Shown here: one piece after another, positions 40,906 to 50,536 of the stretch
Numbering within the stretch: position 1 is the stretch's first letter
Layout: each line of letters begins with the position of its first letter
Assembly (NCBI RefSeq): GCF_039544165.1
Contig: NZ_BAABLD010000002.1
Coordinates: 186,001-250,000 of the forward strand
Reading direction: 5' to 3'
Length of the DNA stretch: 64,000 nucleotides
Source of the DNA: Viridibacterium curvum
Lineage (GTDB): Bacteria > Pseudomonadota > Gammaproteobacteria > Burkholderiales > Rhodocyclaceae
The notes under the pieces: model-generated
What the model was told of the DNA's origin: nothing
The model's database searches: none
Seen by the model: only the letters and a program-made list of their open reading frames with translations
Made by a program: the position numbers and the translations under genes

Positions 40906-40908
40906 TAC

Positions 40909-41730
40909 ATGCTCAAGACCCGCGTCATTACCGCCCTGATTGTCGGTGCCATCCTTGCAGTGGCCTTGTTTGCCTTTCCTGATTGGGCATGGGCCTGCTT
41001 CGTTGCTGCGATCGTCTGGCTGGCGGCCGGTGAATGGTCTCGCTTGCTGAAGTCCTCAACGGTCGAGCGTCATGTTTTTGCAGTGTTGGCTGTGCTGCCT
41101 GTGCTGGGGTTTGGCGTTGCCGGTTCAGGGCCTGGCGTGAAGCAGGATCTGATGGTTCTCGGCGGAGCTGCATATGGATGCGCTTTGGCTCTGTGGCTGT
41201 TTTCGGTACCAGTCCTGTTGCGCTATGAGCTTGGTTTGAGCGGCTTTTACGGTCGTTTCATTTATGGACTGATCGTCCTGGTGCCGGCTTCCATCGCCAT
41301 GGTTGAGCTACGCCGTGATGAGCCTTTGCGCTTGTTGGCGTTCATGGCACCGGTCTGGATTGCTGATACGGCCGCTTATTTCGTCGGGCGTCGGTGGGGA
41401 AAAGTCAAACTGGCGCCTACGATCAGCCCGGGCAAGAGTCGCGAGGGCGCATATGGCGCCCTGGTGGCAGTTGCGCTTTACGCGCTGGCCATGCACCTGC
41501 TGGTTCCTGCTGTGGCCAGTTGGATGCCACTACTGGCTTGGCTTGGCCTTGCCTTGGTTTATACGGCAATGAGCATTGAGGGAGATCTGTTCGAGTCTCT
41601 GCTCAAGCGTCGCGCTGAAGTGAAGGACAGCGGCAACATCCTGCCCGGACATGGTGGTGTTCTGGACCGCATTGACAGTCTGTTGCCGACGCTACCTCTG
41701 GCTGGCCTGATATGGTTGATCTGTCGCTGA
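40909..41730 (+). CDS. cdsA: Phosphatidate cytidylyltransferase (CDP-diglyceride synthase)
   Basis: 273 residues with about eight hydrophobic segments. The CDS signature at the C-terminal side is intact: LLKRRAEVKDSGNILPGHGG followed by VLDRIDSL. It condenses CTP and phosphatidate to CDP-diacylglycerol for phospholipid synthesis at the inner membrane. WIADTAAYFVGRRWGKVKLA and SPGKSREGAYGAL are also conserved. dxr begins one base after its stop. Confidence 0.96.
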   Translation: MLKTRVITALIVGAILAVALFAFPDWAWACFVAAIVWLAAGEWSRLLKSSTVERHVFAVLAVLPVLGFGVAGSGPGVKQDLMVLGGAAYGCALALWLFSVPVLLRYELGLSGFYGRFIYGLIVLVPASIAMVELRRDEPLRLLAFMAPVWIADTAAYFVGRRWGKVKLAPTISPGKSREGAYGALVAVALYALAMHLLVPAVASWMPLLAWLGLALVYTAMSIEGDLFESLLKRRAEVKDSGNILPGHGGVLDRIDSLLPTLPLAGLIWLICR

Positions 41731-41731
41731 C

Positions 41732-42919
41732 ATGAAGCGCCAATCCATCACCATTCTCGGTTCGACCGGATCCATCGGTTGTAGCACGCTGGACGTTGTG
41801 GCGCGTCACCCGGACCGCTTTGAAGTGTTTGCGCTGAGTGGGCACAGCCGTGTCGCAGAGTTGGCTGAGCAATGCCGTCAGCACCGTCCGCGTGTTGCCG
41901 TGGTGGCAGGGCCGTCCGAGGCACAGCAGCTGCGCACGCTGGTGGGTGCAGACACTGCTACCGAAGTGCTGTACGGCCCGCAGGCGCTGGAACAGATAGC
42001 CTCGGCGGCCGAGGTCGACACGGTCATGGCAGCGATCGTAGGCGCCGCTGGATTGCCGTCGTCCCTCGCTGCGGCGCGCACGGGCAAGCGTCTCCTGCTC
42101 GCCAACAAAGAGGCGCTGGTCATGGCCGGCGAGCTGTTTCTGGAGGCTGTGCGCACTGGAGGTGCCACCTTGTTACCCATAGACAGTGAACACAACGCAA
42201 TTTTCCAGTCCTTACCAGTCGGTTTTGACTACGGTTTGCGCGAGTGTGGCGTGCGTCGCATCGTCCTGACTGCCTCTGGGGGGCCTTTCCGTGACACCCC
42301 GATCAAGCAGTTGGCCGACGTGAGCCCGGATCAGGCATGCGCGCATCCCAACTGGGTCATGGGGCGCAAGATTTCTGTGGATTCCGCCACCATGATGAAC
42401 AAGGGGCTGGAAGTCATTGAAGCCCATTGGCTGTTCGGGGTAGAGGCGGAGCGCATTGCGGTGGTGATCCATCCGGAGAGTGTCATCCACTCCATGGTCG
42501 ATTACATCGATGGTTCCGTGATTGCCCAGCTTGGCTTGCCTGACATGCGGACCCCCATTGCCCATGCGCTGGGATTTCCGGATCGCCTGGTGTCCGGAAC
42601 CGGCATGCTGGATCTTTGTCGAACTGGCAAGCTCAGCTTCCAGGACCCCGATTTGCAGCGCTTTCCCTGTCTTCGTCTTGCCTATGACGCGCTGCAAGCC
42701 GGCGGTAGTGCCGCGACGGTGCTTAACGCGGCCAACGAAATTGCGGTCGCGGCATTTCTCGACGGGCGTTTGCGGTTCGATCGCATTGCCTCGCTGGTTG
42801 AGGCGGTCATGACGCGCATGCCGGTCGTGCACCTTGATGATCTGCCGACAGTTGCAGGCGTCGACGGTGAGGCACGTAGCCGCGCACGCGAGCAACTGGA
42901 AGCCCGGGCAGGACACTGA
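41732..42919 (+). CDS. dxr: 1-deoxy-D-xylulose 5-phosphate reductoisomerase
   Basis: 395 residues. NADPH-binding ITILGSTGSIGCSTLDVVAR; LLLANKEALVMAGELFLEAV; metal ligands in LPIDSEHNAIFQSL (Asp and Glu); and KISVDSATMMNKGLEVIEAH. It makes MEP, the first committed step of the non-mevalonate isoprenoid pathway that feeds uppS and the ubiquinone side chain. Length is standard. Confidence 0.98.
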   Translation: MKRQSITILGSTGSIGCSTLDVVARHPDRFEVFALSGHSRVAELAEQCRQHRPRVAVVAGPSEAQQLRTLVGADTATEVLYGPQALEQIASAAEVDTVMAAIVGAAGLPSSLAAARTGKRLLLANKEALVMAGELFLEAVRTGGATLLPIDSEHNAIFQSLPVGFDYGLRECGVRRIVLTASGGPFRDTPIKQLADVSPDQACAHPNWVMGRKISVDSATMMNKGLEVIEAHWLFGVEAERIAVVIHPESVIHSMVDYIDGSVIAQLGLPDMRTPIAHALGFPDRLVSGTGMLDLCRTGKLSFQDPDLQRFPCLRLAYDALQAGGSAATVLNAANEIAVAAFLDGRLRFDRIASLVEAVMTRMPVVHLDDLPTVAGVDGEARSRAREQLEARAGH

Positions 42920-42932
42920 GGGAGCGCTCTCC

Positions 42933-44306
42933 ATGGCCTTGCTGCAAACAATCCTGGCTTTCATTGTTGCCATTGCGGTTCTGGTGGTCATTCACGAACT
43001 GGGGCATTACCTTGTAGCGCGCTGGTCTGGTGTCAAGGTTCTGCGTTTCTCGTTCGGTTTTGGTCGCGTCCTCTGGTCGCGTCGTGCGGGTCAGGACGAC
43101 ACGGAGTGGGCCATTTGTGCCTTTCCCCTTGGCGGCTACGTCAAGATGCTGGATGAGCGCGAAGGCGATATCGTGCCGGCGAAAGAACTGCACCGAGCCT
43201 TCAATCAGCAGTCTGTTTGGGTGCGATCCCTGATTGTGCTTGCCGGGCCAGCGGCAAATTTCCTGCTCGCGATCGTCGTGTACTGGGTGTTGTTCATGAC
43301 CGGGCAGTTTGAGGTTGCATCGACCGTGGGCAGTGTTCAGCCCGGGTCTGCTGCGCAGCGTGCCGGCCTGAACAGTGGCGATCGCATCGTCGAAGCCGGG
43401 GGAAAGGAGCTGCAATCCTGGGGTGATTTGCGCTGGGCAGTCATTGAGTCGGCTATCGACGGAGCAACCTTGTCGTTGCTCGTGCAGTCTGCCGACGGTG
43501 AGCGCGTAGAGCGCAAGCTCGACCTGCGAGGCGTGTCGATCGATGATCGTCAGCCTGACCCCATGCAGCAAATTGGTTTGCGTCCGCCCATGCCGCAGGT
43601 TTCGCCGGTGGTGGGGCGTGTGTTGCCTGGCAGTCCGGCCGAAAAGGCTGGTATCCAACCCGGGGATCGCATCGTGTTGCTGGATGAGGTGGCTATCCCG
43701 CATTTCCAGGTGTTTGCCGATACGGTGGCAGCGCTATCCGGACACACGGTGCCCGTGCGTGTTGAGCGGGCAGGCAAGCTGGTCGATCTGACCGTCAGCA
43801 TCGAGTCTGTCGCGGGCAGTCAGCCGCCGCGGGGGCGTGTGGGCATCGAAGTAAAGCCGGACCCTCAGGCACAGCGGATCACGATGACCGAAGTGTTCTA
43901 TGGGCCGGTCGATGCGCTGGGCAAAGCGATGGAGTCAACGTGGACTACGACAGCATTCAGTCTCAAAGTCATGTGGCGAATGTTGCGTGGCGATGTGTCA
44001 CTCAGCAATGTCAGTGGCCCCTTGACCATTGCGGACTACGCAGGCAAAAGCGCAAGGGCAGGGCTGGACTCTTTTGTCAGCTTCATTGCGCTTGTCAGCA
44101 TCAGCCTGGGGGTGCTGAACCTGCTGCCGGTACCGCTGCTGGACGGTGGGCACTTGCTGTATTATCTCGCTGAAATCATTCGTGGAAAGCCGCTCTCCGA
44201 GCATGTAATGGAGCTTGGTCAGCGCGTCGGCTTCGTGCTTCTCGGCTGCCTGATGCTTCTCGCTTTCTTCAACGACATCAATCGACAGTTTTCCGGCCTG
44301 GGCTGA
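42933..44306 (+). CDS. rseP: Site-2 protease RseP (M50 zinc metalloprotease)
   Basis: 457 residues from ATG at 42933 (MALLQTILAFIVAIAVLVVI), ribosome-binding site GAGGGAG. HELGH at residues 21-25 is the zinc site; two tandem PDZ domains follow (SVQPGSAAQRAGLNSGDRIV and VLPGSPAEKAGIQPGDRIVL); a C-terminal membrane segment contains NLLPVPLLDGGHLLYYLAE with the third ligand Asp. It cleaves anti-sigma-E within the membrane in the envelope stress response, fitting its place beside bamA. The stop shares one base with the bamA start. Confidence 0.97.
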   Translation: MALLQTILAFIVAIAVLVVIHELGHYLVARWSGVKVLRFSFGFGRVLWSRRAGQDDTEWAICAFPLGGYVKMLDEREGDIVPAKELHRAFNQQSVWVRSLIVLAGPAANFLLAIVVYWVLFMTGQFEVASTVGSVQPGSAAQRAGLNSGDRIVEAGGKELQSWGDLRWAVIESAIDGATLSLLVQSADGERVERKLDLRGVSIDDRQPDPMQQIGLRPPMPQVSPVVGRVLPGSPAEKAGIQPGDRIVLLDEVAIPHFQVFADTVAALSGHTVPVRVERAGKLVDLTVSIESVAGSQPPRGRVGIEVKPDPQAQRITMTEVFYGPVDALGKAMESTWTTTAFSLKVMWRMLRGDVSLSNVSGPLTIADYAGKSARAGLDSFVSFIALVSISLGVLNLLPVPLLDGGHLLYYLAEIIRGKPLSEHVMELGQRVGFVLLGCLMLLAFFNDINRQFSGLG

Positions 44307-46603
44307 TGACCAAGACAATTCTTTCCGCGGCGCTGGCTGCTCTTTTTGCGCCCGCCGTATTCGCGCTGTCACCCTTCGTCGTGAAGGACATCCGGGTTGA
44401 AGGTGTACAGCGAGTGGAAGCCGGCACGGTCTTTAATTACCTGCCAATCCGCATTGGAGACACCGTCGATGATCAACGGATCGCACAGGCACTGAAGGCA
44501 CTCTATGCCACCGGCTTTTTCCGCGACGTGCGAATCGAGGCAGAAGGGGCCGTTCTGGTTGTGCAGGTGGACGAGCGTCCGGCTATCGCACGCATCTCGA
44601 TCAGCGGCAATGATGAGTTCAGCAACGATGTTCTGCTCAAAGGTTTAAAGGATGCAGGTATTGCGGAGGCCCAGACTTTTGACCGCTCCGTGCTTGACCG
44701 TGTCGAACAGGAAATCAAGCAGCTTTACCTGACCAAGAGCTATTACGGTGTGACCGTACGCACAACGGCATCGCCACTCGAACGCAATCGCGTTGCGATC
44801 AATATCGAGATCAATGAGGGTCAGATCGCGACGATCAAGCGCATTCGTATCATCGGGGCCTCGGCTTATTCCGAGAGCAAATTGCTGGATCTGATGAACC
44901 TTGGTGAGTCTGGATGGTTCACCTGGTGGAATAAACGCGATCGATATTCGCGCCAGCGGTTGCAGGGGGACCTTGAAGAGATCCGCTCCTGGTATCTAGA
45001 TCATGGTTACGCTGATTTCGCCATCGAGTCTTCGCAAGTATCGATCACGCCCGACAAGCGAGACGTGTACATCACCATCGGAATTCGCGAAGGCGTGGCT
45101 TACAAGTTTTCCAATGTCAAGCTGGCGGGGGACTTCCTCGTACCCGAAACCGAGCTGAGCAAGCTGGTTAATATCAAGCCGGGCGAAGTCTATTCCCGTG
45201 AGCGTCTTAACGAGATTTCACGCAAGTTGACGGATCGCTTGGGCAATGATGGTTACGCGTTCGCCAACGTGAATCCCATTCCGGAACTGAACCGGGAAAA
45301 GCGCGAAGCTGCTGTCACCTTTTTTATCGATCCTGGTCGACGCGCGTACATCAATCGCATCAATATCTCGGGTAACAATAAAACGCAGAGTGAGGTCATC
45401 CGTCGCGAAATCCGGCAGATGGAGAGCGCCTGGTATGACAGGGAGCGTGTAGATCGCTCCAAGTCGCGTATCGAACGTACGGGGTTCTTCGAGGAAGTCA
45501 CGGTTGATACCGATGCTGTACCCGGGACTTCGGATCAGGTCGATCTCAACGTTAAGGTGAAGGAGAGGCCGACGGGTAACCTGTCTGTCGGCGTGGGTTA
45601 CTCTCAGACGGAAAAAGTCGTTCTCAGCGGGTCGGTATCGCAGAACAATCTGTTCGGTACAGGCAATGCACTGACCTTGCAGGTGACCTCAGGGCGCGTG
45701 AATCAGAATTTGCAGCTGTCCTACACCAATCCCTACTACACCCAGGATGGGGTCAGTCGTGGTTTTGATCTCTACCAGCGCAAGGTTGATACCGGCGAGC
45801 TGGCTGTGGGGCGTTATGCCACGCGTTCCCAAGGTGGTGGCGTGCGTTTCGGTGTGCCGGTTGCGGAAGACGATACTGTCAGTTTTGGTCTGTCGTACGA
45901 CAAGACAGACATTGGGGTTTTTGACGACAGTCCTGTCAAGTATCGGACCTTCGTTCAGGAAAACGGGGATACCGCGACGACGCTTCTCGGAAATGTTGGT
46001 TGGTCCCGCGATCGGCGCGATAGCGTGATTTATCCGATGCGCGGAACCTATCAGCGTATCTATACCGATGTGGCGATTCCAGTGGCGGATCTGCGATACG
46101 CACGCGTCGGATACTCGATCCAGAGCTTCTTCCCCATGACGGAGCGCGTCGCTTTGTTGATGGCAACAGAACTGGGGGCGGCTTCTGGCTATGGTGGCAA
46201 GTCTTTGCCTTTCTATAAGAACTACTATGCTGGCGGGATAGGCTCGGTGCGTGGTTACAGGGATTCTTCTCTGGGCGATGAGGTGCTCGACAAGTACGGC
46301 AACCGTACGGGCGAGTCGTATGGAGGCGCGCGTCTTGCGACAGGCTCGTTGGAACTGCTCTTTCCGATGCCTGGCATGAAAGAGAAGGACCGCAGCATGC
46401 GTCTGAGCACCTTCCTTGATGCAGGTCAGGTCTGGCCCAAGGGCGAGGGCATGAACCTGTGGGAGATGCGCTATTCCTACGGTGTGGCCATGAGCTGGGC
46501 GTCGCCGATCGGGCCGATGAAGTTCAGTCTGGGGTTCCCGATCAACAAGAAGGAAGGGGACCGTACCCAGAAATTCCAGTTCCAGCTTGGCCAGATTTTC
46601 TAG
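44306..46603 (+). CDS. bamA: Outer-membrane protein assembly factor BamA
   Basis: 765 residues. Signal peptide MTKTILSAALAALFAPAVFA, then five POTRA domains (about 21-420; the first begins FVVKDIRVEGVQRVEAGTVF) and a 16-strand Omp85 barrel from about 425 to the terminal Phe (FQFQLGQIF). The barrel has the family motif GGIGSVRGYRDSSLGD, which contains the VRGF/Y loop. It inserts beta-barrel proteins into the outer membrane. skp lies 10 bases downstream. Confidence 0.98.
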   Translation: MTKTILSAALAALFAPAVFALSPFVVKDIRVEGVQRVEAGTVFNYLPIRIGDTVDDQRIAQALKALYATGFFRDVRIEAEGAVLVVQVDERPAIARISISGNDEFSNDVLLKGLKDAGIAEAQTFDRSVLDRVEQEIKQLYLTKSYYGVTVRTTASPLERNRVAINIEINEGQIATIKRIRIIGASAYSESKLLDLMNLGESGWFTWWNKRDRYSRQRLQGDLEEIRSWYLDHGYADFAIESSQVSITPDKRDVYITIGIREGVAYKFSNVKLAGDFLVPETELSKLVNIKPGEVYSRERLNEISRKLTDRLGNDGYAFANVNPIPELNREKREAAVTFFIDPGRRAYINRINISGNNKTQSEVIRREIRQMESAWYDRERVDRSKSRIERTGFFEEVTVDTDAVPGTSDQVDLNVKVKERPTGNLSVGVGYSQTEKVVLSGSVSQNNLFGTGNALTLQVTSGRVNQNLQLSYTNPYYTQDGVSRGFDLYQRKVDTGELAVGRYATRSQGGGVRFGVPVAEDDTVSFGLSYDKTDIGVFDDSPVKYRTFVQENGDTATTLLGNVGWSRDRRDSVIYPMRGTYQRIYTDVAIPVADLRYARVGYSIQSFFPMTERVALLMATELGAASGYGGKSLPFYKNYYAGGIGSVRGYRDSSLGDEVLDKYGNRTGESYGGARLATGSLELLFPMPGMKEKDRSMRLSTFLDAGQVWPKGEGMNLWEMRYSYGVAMSWASPIGPMKFSLGFPINKKEGDRTQKFQFQLGQIF

Positions 46604-46613
46604 GAGGCTTGCC

Positions 46614-47132
46614 ATGAGCCGTTTCCTGTTTGTCCTGCTGTCATGTCTGGCGTTGTTGAACGGTGTTGTCCATGCCGCCGACGGCATGCGTGTCGGCTTC
46701 GTCAATGCCGACAAGATCATGCGTGAGTCCGCACCCGCTTTGCGCGTTCAGAAAAAACTCGACAAGGAGTTCGAGAAGCGTGATGCCGACTTGCAGCGTG
46801 TCGCCAAGCAGTTGCAGACCATGCAGGATGCGCTGGAGAAGAACTCCGTGACCATGCCGGAATCCGAGCGCAGAACGCGCGAGCGCAATTTCAACGATCT
46901 CAATCGTGAGTTCCAGCGCAAGCGCCGAGAATATCTTGAAGACCGCAACCAGCGTCAGAGTGAAGAGATGTCTGGCGTACTGGATCGCGCGAACCGCGTG
47001 ATCAAACAGGTTGCCGAGGCCGAAAAGTACGATCTGATCGTGCAGGAAGTCGTGTATTTCAACCCGGCCATCGACATTACCGACAAGGTCATCAAGGCGC
47101 TTGCCGACCCTGTAGCACCACCGACCAAATGA
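46614..47132 (+). CDS. skp: Periplasmic chaperone Skp/OmpH
   Basis: 172 residues from ATG at 46614 with ribosome-binding site TAGGAGG. Signal peptide about 1-22 (LALLNGVVHAAD). The mature chain begins RVGFVNADKIMRESAPALRV and then forms a long charged coiled coil (about 50-130, KKLDKEFEKRDADLQRVAKQ), ending with IVQEVVYFNPAIDITDKVIK. It holds unfolded outer-membrane proteins for BamA. An upstream in-frame start at 46587 lies within bamA. It overlaps lpxD as ATGA. Confidence 0.94.
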   Translation: MSRFLFVLLSCLALLNGVVHAADGMRVGFVNADKIMRESAPALRVQKKLDKEFEKRDADLQRVAKQLQTMQDALEKNSVTMPESERRTRERNFNDLNREFQRKRREYLEDRNQRQSEEMSGVLDRANRVIKQVAEAEKYDLIVQEVVYFNPAIDITDKVIKALADPVAPPTK

Positions 47133-48181
47133 GTGATCACAGCCGTACTCTTTCCGAGATTGCAGCCGCATTGGGCGGTGAGTTGCAGGGTAATGGACAG
47201 CTGCGCATTCGCCAGGTGGCGCCGCTGGAGCGTGCCGGAGAAGCCGAGATCGGATTCGTGGCACATGCCAAGTACCGCAAGGGTCTCGAAACGACGCAAG
47301 CGGCCGCGCTGATCTTGCCGCGCTCACTGGCGGATGCGTGGTCTGGGCCACGCATCGTTGTTGACGATCCTTACCTGTATTTCGCACGCGTCTCGCAGTT
47401 GCTGAATCCTCCGCCAGCGGTCGTGCGGGGTATCCATCCCTCGGCCGTCGTGCTCAGTCCTGTGCCTGCCAGTGCAAGCATCGGGGCTCTGGCATACGTG
47501 GGTGAGAACTGCAGCATCGCTGAAGGTGTTGTGGTGGGGCCGGGTTGCGTGATCGAGCAAGGGGTGACAATTGGCGAGGCGACGTGGTTGCATTCTCGCG
47601 TTGTCATCAAGTCAGACTGCGTACTGGGTCGGGAATGCATCCTGCACTCCGGTGTCGTGATCGGTACTGATGGTTTTGGTATTGCACGTCGCAAGGACGG
47701 GAGTTGGGAGAAGATTCCCCAGATCGGCCGGGTGGTAATCGGAGATTGCGTCGAGATTGGTGCCAACACCTGTATTGACCGCGGCGCGCTGGATGACACG
47801 CTGATCGGTAACGGCGTCAAGCTCGACAACCTGATCCAGATTGGCCATAACTGTCAGGTAGGTGACAACACTGCGATGGCGGCCATGAGTGGCATTGCCG
47901 GCAGTACGAAGATTGGCAAGCGTGTACTCGTGGGTGGAGCGTCTGGCGTGGCTGGGCACATCGAGATTGCTGACGACATTGTCTTGTCGGCGCATTCCAG
48001 TGTCACCAAGAGCCTGACCGAGAAGGCCGTCTACACCTCGGTAATCCCCGTGCAGCCGCATATCGAATGGGCACGCAATGCCGTCCAGGTCAAGCATCTG
48101 GACGCGATGGCCGATCGCATCAAACAGCTTGAAAAACGATTGAACGAACTGGAATTGAAAGAAGGGGAGAAGAACGAGTGA
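47129..48181 (+). CDS. lpxD: UDP-3-O-acylglucosamine N-acyltransferase
   Basis: 350 residues. An N-terminal uridine-binding domain (to about 100) is followed by a left-handed beta helix of hexapeptide repeats (about 105-320), with HSRVVIKSDCVLGRECILHS, GVVIGTDGFGIARRKDGSWE and LIQIGHNCQVGDNTAMAAMS (catalytic His region). The C-terminal helix is HLDAMADRIKQLEKRLNELE. Third step of lipid A synthesis, adding the second acyl chain. Its stop overlaps the fabZ start. Confidence 0.97.
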   Translation: MSDHSRTLSEIAAALGGELQGNGQLRIRQVAPLERAGEAEIGFVAHAKYRKGLETTQAAALILPRSLADAWSGPRIVVDDPYLYFARVSQLLNPPPAVVRGIHPSAVVLSPVPASASIGALAYVGENCSIAEGVVVGPGCVIEQGVTIGEATWLHSRVVIKSDCVLGRECILHSGVVIGTDGFGIARRKDGSWEKIPQIGRVVIGDCVEIGANTCIDRGALDDTLIGNGVKLDNLIQIGHNCQVGDNTAMAAMSGIAGSTKIGKRVLVGGASGVAGHIEIADDIVLSAHSSVTKSLTEKAVYTSVIPVQPHIEWARNAVQVKHLDAMADRIKQLEKRLNELELKEGEKNE

Positions 48182-48624
48182 GCGCGATGGAAATCCTTGA
48201 GATCAAGAATTACTTGCCGCATCGTTATCCGTTCCTGCTGGTCGATCGAGTGATCGAGATGGAACTGGGCAAGCGTCTTGTCGCGATCAAGAACGTCACA
48301 ATCAACGAAGAGTTCTTCAACGGACATTTTCCGCACATGCCGGTGATGCCGGGCGTATTGATTCTCGAGGCCATGGCGCAAGCCTGTGCCGTACTGTCGT
48401 TCAAGACGCAGGGCATCCTGCCGGATGACAAGACCGAGTTGTACTTCGCTGGCATCGACAATGCGCGTTTCAAGCGCCCGGTCGTGCCGGGTGACCAGCT
48501 GCGCTTTGAAGTGCAGATTGACCGCACCATGCGCGGTATCTGGAAGTACAAGGGTGTGGCCTACGTCGGCAGTGACGTGGCTGCTGAAGCTGACCTCATG
48601 TGCGCGATCAGGCTCAATAAATGA
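48178..48624 (+). CDS. fabZ: (3R)-hydroxyacyl-[acyl-carrier-protein] dehydratase FabZ
   Basis: 148 residues. Start GTG at 48178 (GTGA overlap with lpxD); ATG at 48187 is an alternative. Hot-dog-fold catalytic residues: LPHRYPFLLVDRVIEM, FNGHFPHMPVMPGVLILEAM with the active His in GHFP and Glu in ILEAMAQA. It dehydrates hydroxyacyl-ACP in fatty acid synthesis, and so competes with LpxA and LpxD for the same substrate; co-transcription supports this balance. Confidence 0.97.
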   Translation: MSAMEILEIKNYLPHRYPFLLVDRVIEMELGKRLVAIKNVTINEEFFNGHFPHMPVMPGVLILEAMAQACAVLSFKTQGILPDDKTELYFAGIDNARFKRPVVPGDQLRFEVQIDRTMRGIWKYKGVAYVGSDVAAEADLMCAIRLNK

Positions 48625-49391
48625 TTCATCCCACAGCCCTTGTCAGCCCGAACGCGAAGATCGGCGCGCGTGTCCAGATCGGGCCGTACTCGGTGATCGA
48701 AGATCATGTCGAGATCGGCGACGACACCGTTGTCGGCTCGCACGTTGTGATCAAGGGGCACACGACCATTGGCCGTGAGAACCGCATCTTCCAGTTCTGC
48801 TCGATCGGTGAAATTCCGCAGGACAAGAAGTACGCTGGCGAACCGACGCGGCTGGAGATCGGTGATCGCAACACGATTCGTGAGTACTGCAATTTCAATA
48901 TCGGTACGGCGCAGGATGCGGGTGTTACGCGTATCGGTAGCGACAACTGGTTCATGGCTTCTGTCCATATCGGTCATGATTGCCAGGTTGGCAGCCAGAC
49001 CATCATGGCGAACAACGTCACCCTCGGTGGGCATGTGCACGTCGGTGATTTCGTCATCCTTGGAGGCATGGCCGCCGTGCATCAATTCACCATCATCGGC
49101 GCACACAGCATGGCCGGTGGTGGTGCGATCATCACCCAGGATGTGCCTCCCTTCGTGATGCATGCCGGCAATCCTACGACACCGCATGGCATCAACAGTG
49201 AAGGCTTGCGTCGTCGTGGCTTCTCTGCCGAGGCCATTGCTCAGATCAAGCGTGCCTACAAGGCCATCTACCGCGAAAACCTCACGCTGGCCCAGGCGCG
49301 TGAAGAAGTCGCACAGCTTGCAGCGGCAACGCCAGAGCTGCAGGTCATGATGGACTTCTTCGAAGCCTCGAAGCGCGGCATCATCCGCTGA
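48621..49391 (+). CDS. lpxA: UDP-N-acetylglucosamine O-acyltransferase
   Basis: 256 residues. First acyltransferase of lipid A synthesis. Hexapeptide beta helix from the N terminus (MIHPTALVSPNAKIGARVQI), with FCSIGEIPQDKKYAGEPTRL, NWFMASVHIGHDCQVGSQTI (catalytic His) and VILGGMAAVHQFTIIGAHSM. The C-terminal helical domain begins GLRRRGFSAEAIAQIKRAYK. It overlaps fabZ as ATGA. Confidence 0.98.
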   Translation: MIHPTALVSPNAKIGARVQIGPYSVIEDHVEIGDDTVVGSHVVIKGHTTIGRENRIFQFCSIGEIPQDKKYAGEPTRLEIGDRNTIREYCNFNIGTAQDAGVTRIGSDNWFMASVHIGHDCQVGSQTIMANNVTLGGHVHVGDFVILGGMAAVHQFTIIGAHSMAGGGAIITQDVPPFVMHAGNPTTPHGINSEGLRRRGFSAEAIAQIKRAYKAIYRENLTLAQAREEVAQLAAATPELQVMMDFFEASKRGIIR

Positions 49392-49396
49392 GCATC

Positions 49397-50536
49397 ATGC
49401 GTATCGCCATGGTGGCCGGTGAGGCCTCGGGGGATCTGCTGGCCAGCCATCTCATGAGAGCCCTGCGGGTGCATCTTCCCGATGTGCAGTTTTTTGGCAT
49501 CGGTGGCCCTCGCATGGAAGCAGAGGGATTTGATTCCTGGTGGTCGGCTGAGCGTCTGGCCGTAAACGGAATCGTCGACGTGCTTTTCCGATATCGTGAG
49601 CTGCTGGGCATTCGCAATGGCTTGGTTAAGCGCTTGCGCGCCGAGCCGCCAGATCTGTTCATCGGTATCGACGCTCCGGATTTCAATCTTGGTCTCGAAG
49701 AGAAGTTGCGTAAGTCGGGGATCCCGACGGCGCACTACGTCAGCCCCACCATTTGGGCCTGGCGTGGCAAGCGCGTCTTCAAGATCAAGCGCGCCGCAGA
49801 TTGCGTGCTATGCCTGTTTCCATTCGAACCCGTGCTGTTCGAAAAGCATGGCGTCCGCGCGCATTTCGTGGGCCATCCATTGGCGGACGAGTTTCCGCTG
49901 AAACCTGACCGCGAAGCAGCGCGCGAGTTGCTGGGAATTCCCAAGGCGCCCAAGGTGGTGGCATTGCTGCCCGGGAGCCGCAATGGCGAGGTCAGCAGAC
50001 TGGCCGATGATTTTGTGGCGACAGCCCGAATCCTGCACGAACGTCATCCGGAGCTTCGTTTTGTCGTGCCGCTCGTGACACGGGCGACTCGCCATCTATT
50101 CGAAGAGGCCATCCGGCGGGCCGATGCACAGGAATTGCCGATCCGCATCCTCTTTGGTCATTCGCGTGAGGCCATGACGGCAGCAGACGCGGTGCTCGTT
50201 GCGAGTGGCACGGCGACACTGGAGGCTGCTCTTCTCAAGCGCCCCATGGTCATTGCTTATCGCCTTGCGAGCCTCTCGTATCACATCATCAAACGGCTGG
50301 CCTATCTACCCTACGTGGGTTTGCCTAACATTCTCGGGCGTGAGTTCCTTGTGCCGGAGTTCATCCAGGATGCCGTCAATCCAGCAGCCATGGCGGACGC
50401 TATCGAGAAATGGCTCAACGACCGTACTGCATGTGAAGCCCTGGCCGAACGGTTTGACGCGATTCATCACGAGTTGCGGCAGGACAATGCGGCGCGTGCT
50501 GCCGAAGCGCTGCTGCCGCTGTTGAGGCGGAGATGA
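49397..50536 (+). CDS. lpxB: Lipid-A-disaccharide synthase
   Basis: 379 residues, GT19 family. RIAMVAGEASGDLLASHLMR at the start, FFGIGGPRMEAEGFDSWWSA, HYVSPTIWAWRGKRVFKIKR, GHPLADEFPL, LLPGSRNGEVSRLADDF and ASGTATLEAALLKRPMVIAY. It joins UDP-2,3-diacylglucosamine with lipid X from LpxH. The gap after lpxA is five bases; it overlaps rnhB as ATGA. Confidence 0.98.
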   Translation: MRIAMVAGEASGDLLASHLMRALRVHLPDVQFFGIGGPRMEAEGFDSWWSAERLAVNGIVDVLFRYRELLGIRNGLVKRLRAEPPDLFIGIDAPDFNLGLEEKLRKSGIPTAHYVSPTIWAWRGKRVFKIKRAADCVLCLFPFEPVLFEKHGVRAHFVGHPLADEFPLKPDREAARELLGIPKAPKVVALLPGSRNGEVSRLADDFVATARILHERHPELRFVVPLVTRATRHLFEEAIRRADAQELPIRILFGHSREAMTAADAVLVASGTATLEAALLKRPMVIAYRLASLSYHIIKRLAYLPYVGLPNILGREFLVPEFIQDAVNPAAMADAIEKWLNDRTACEALAERFDAIHHELRQDNAARAAEALLPLLRRR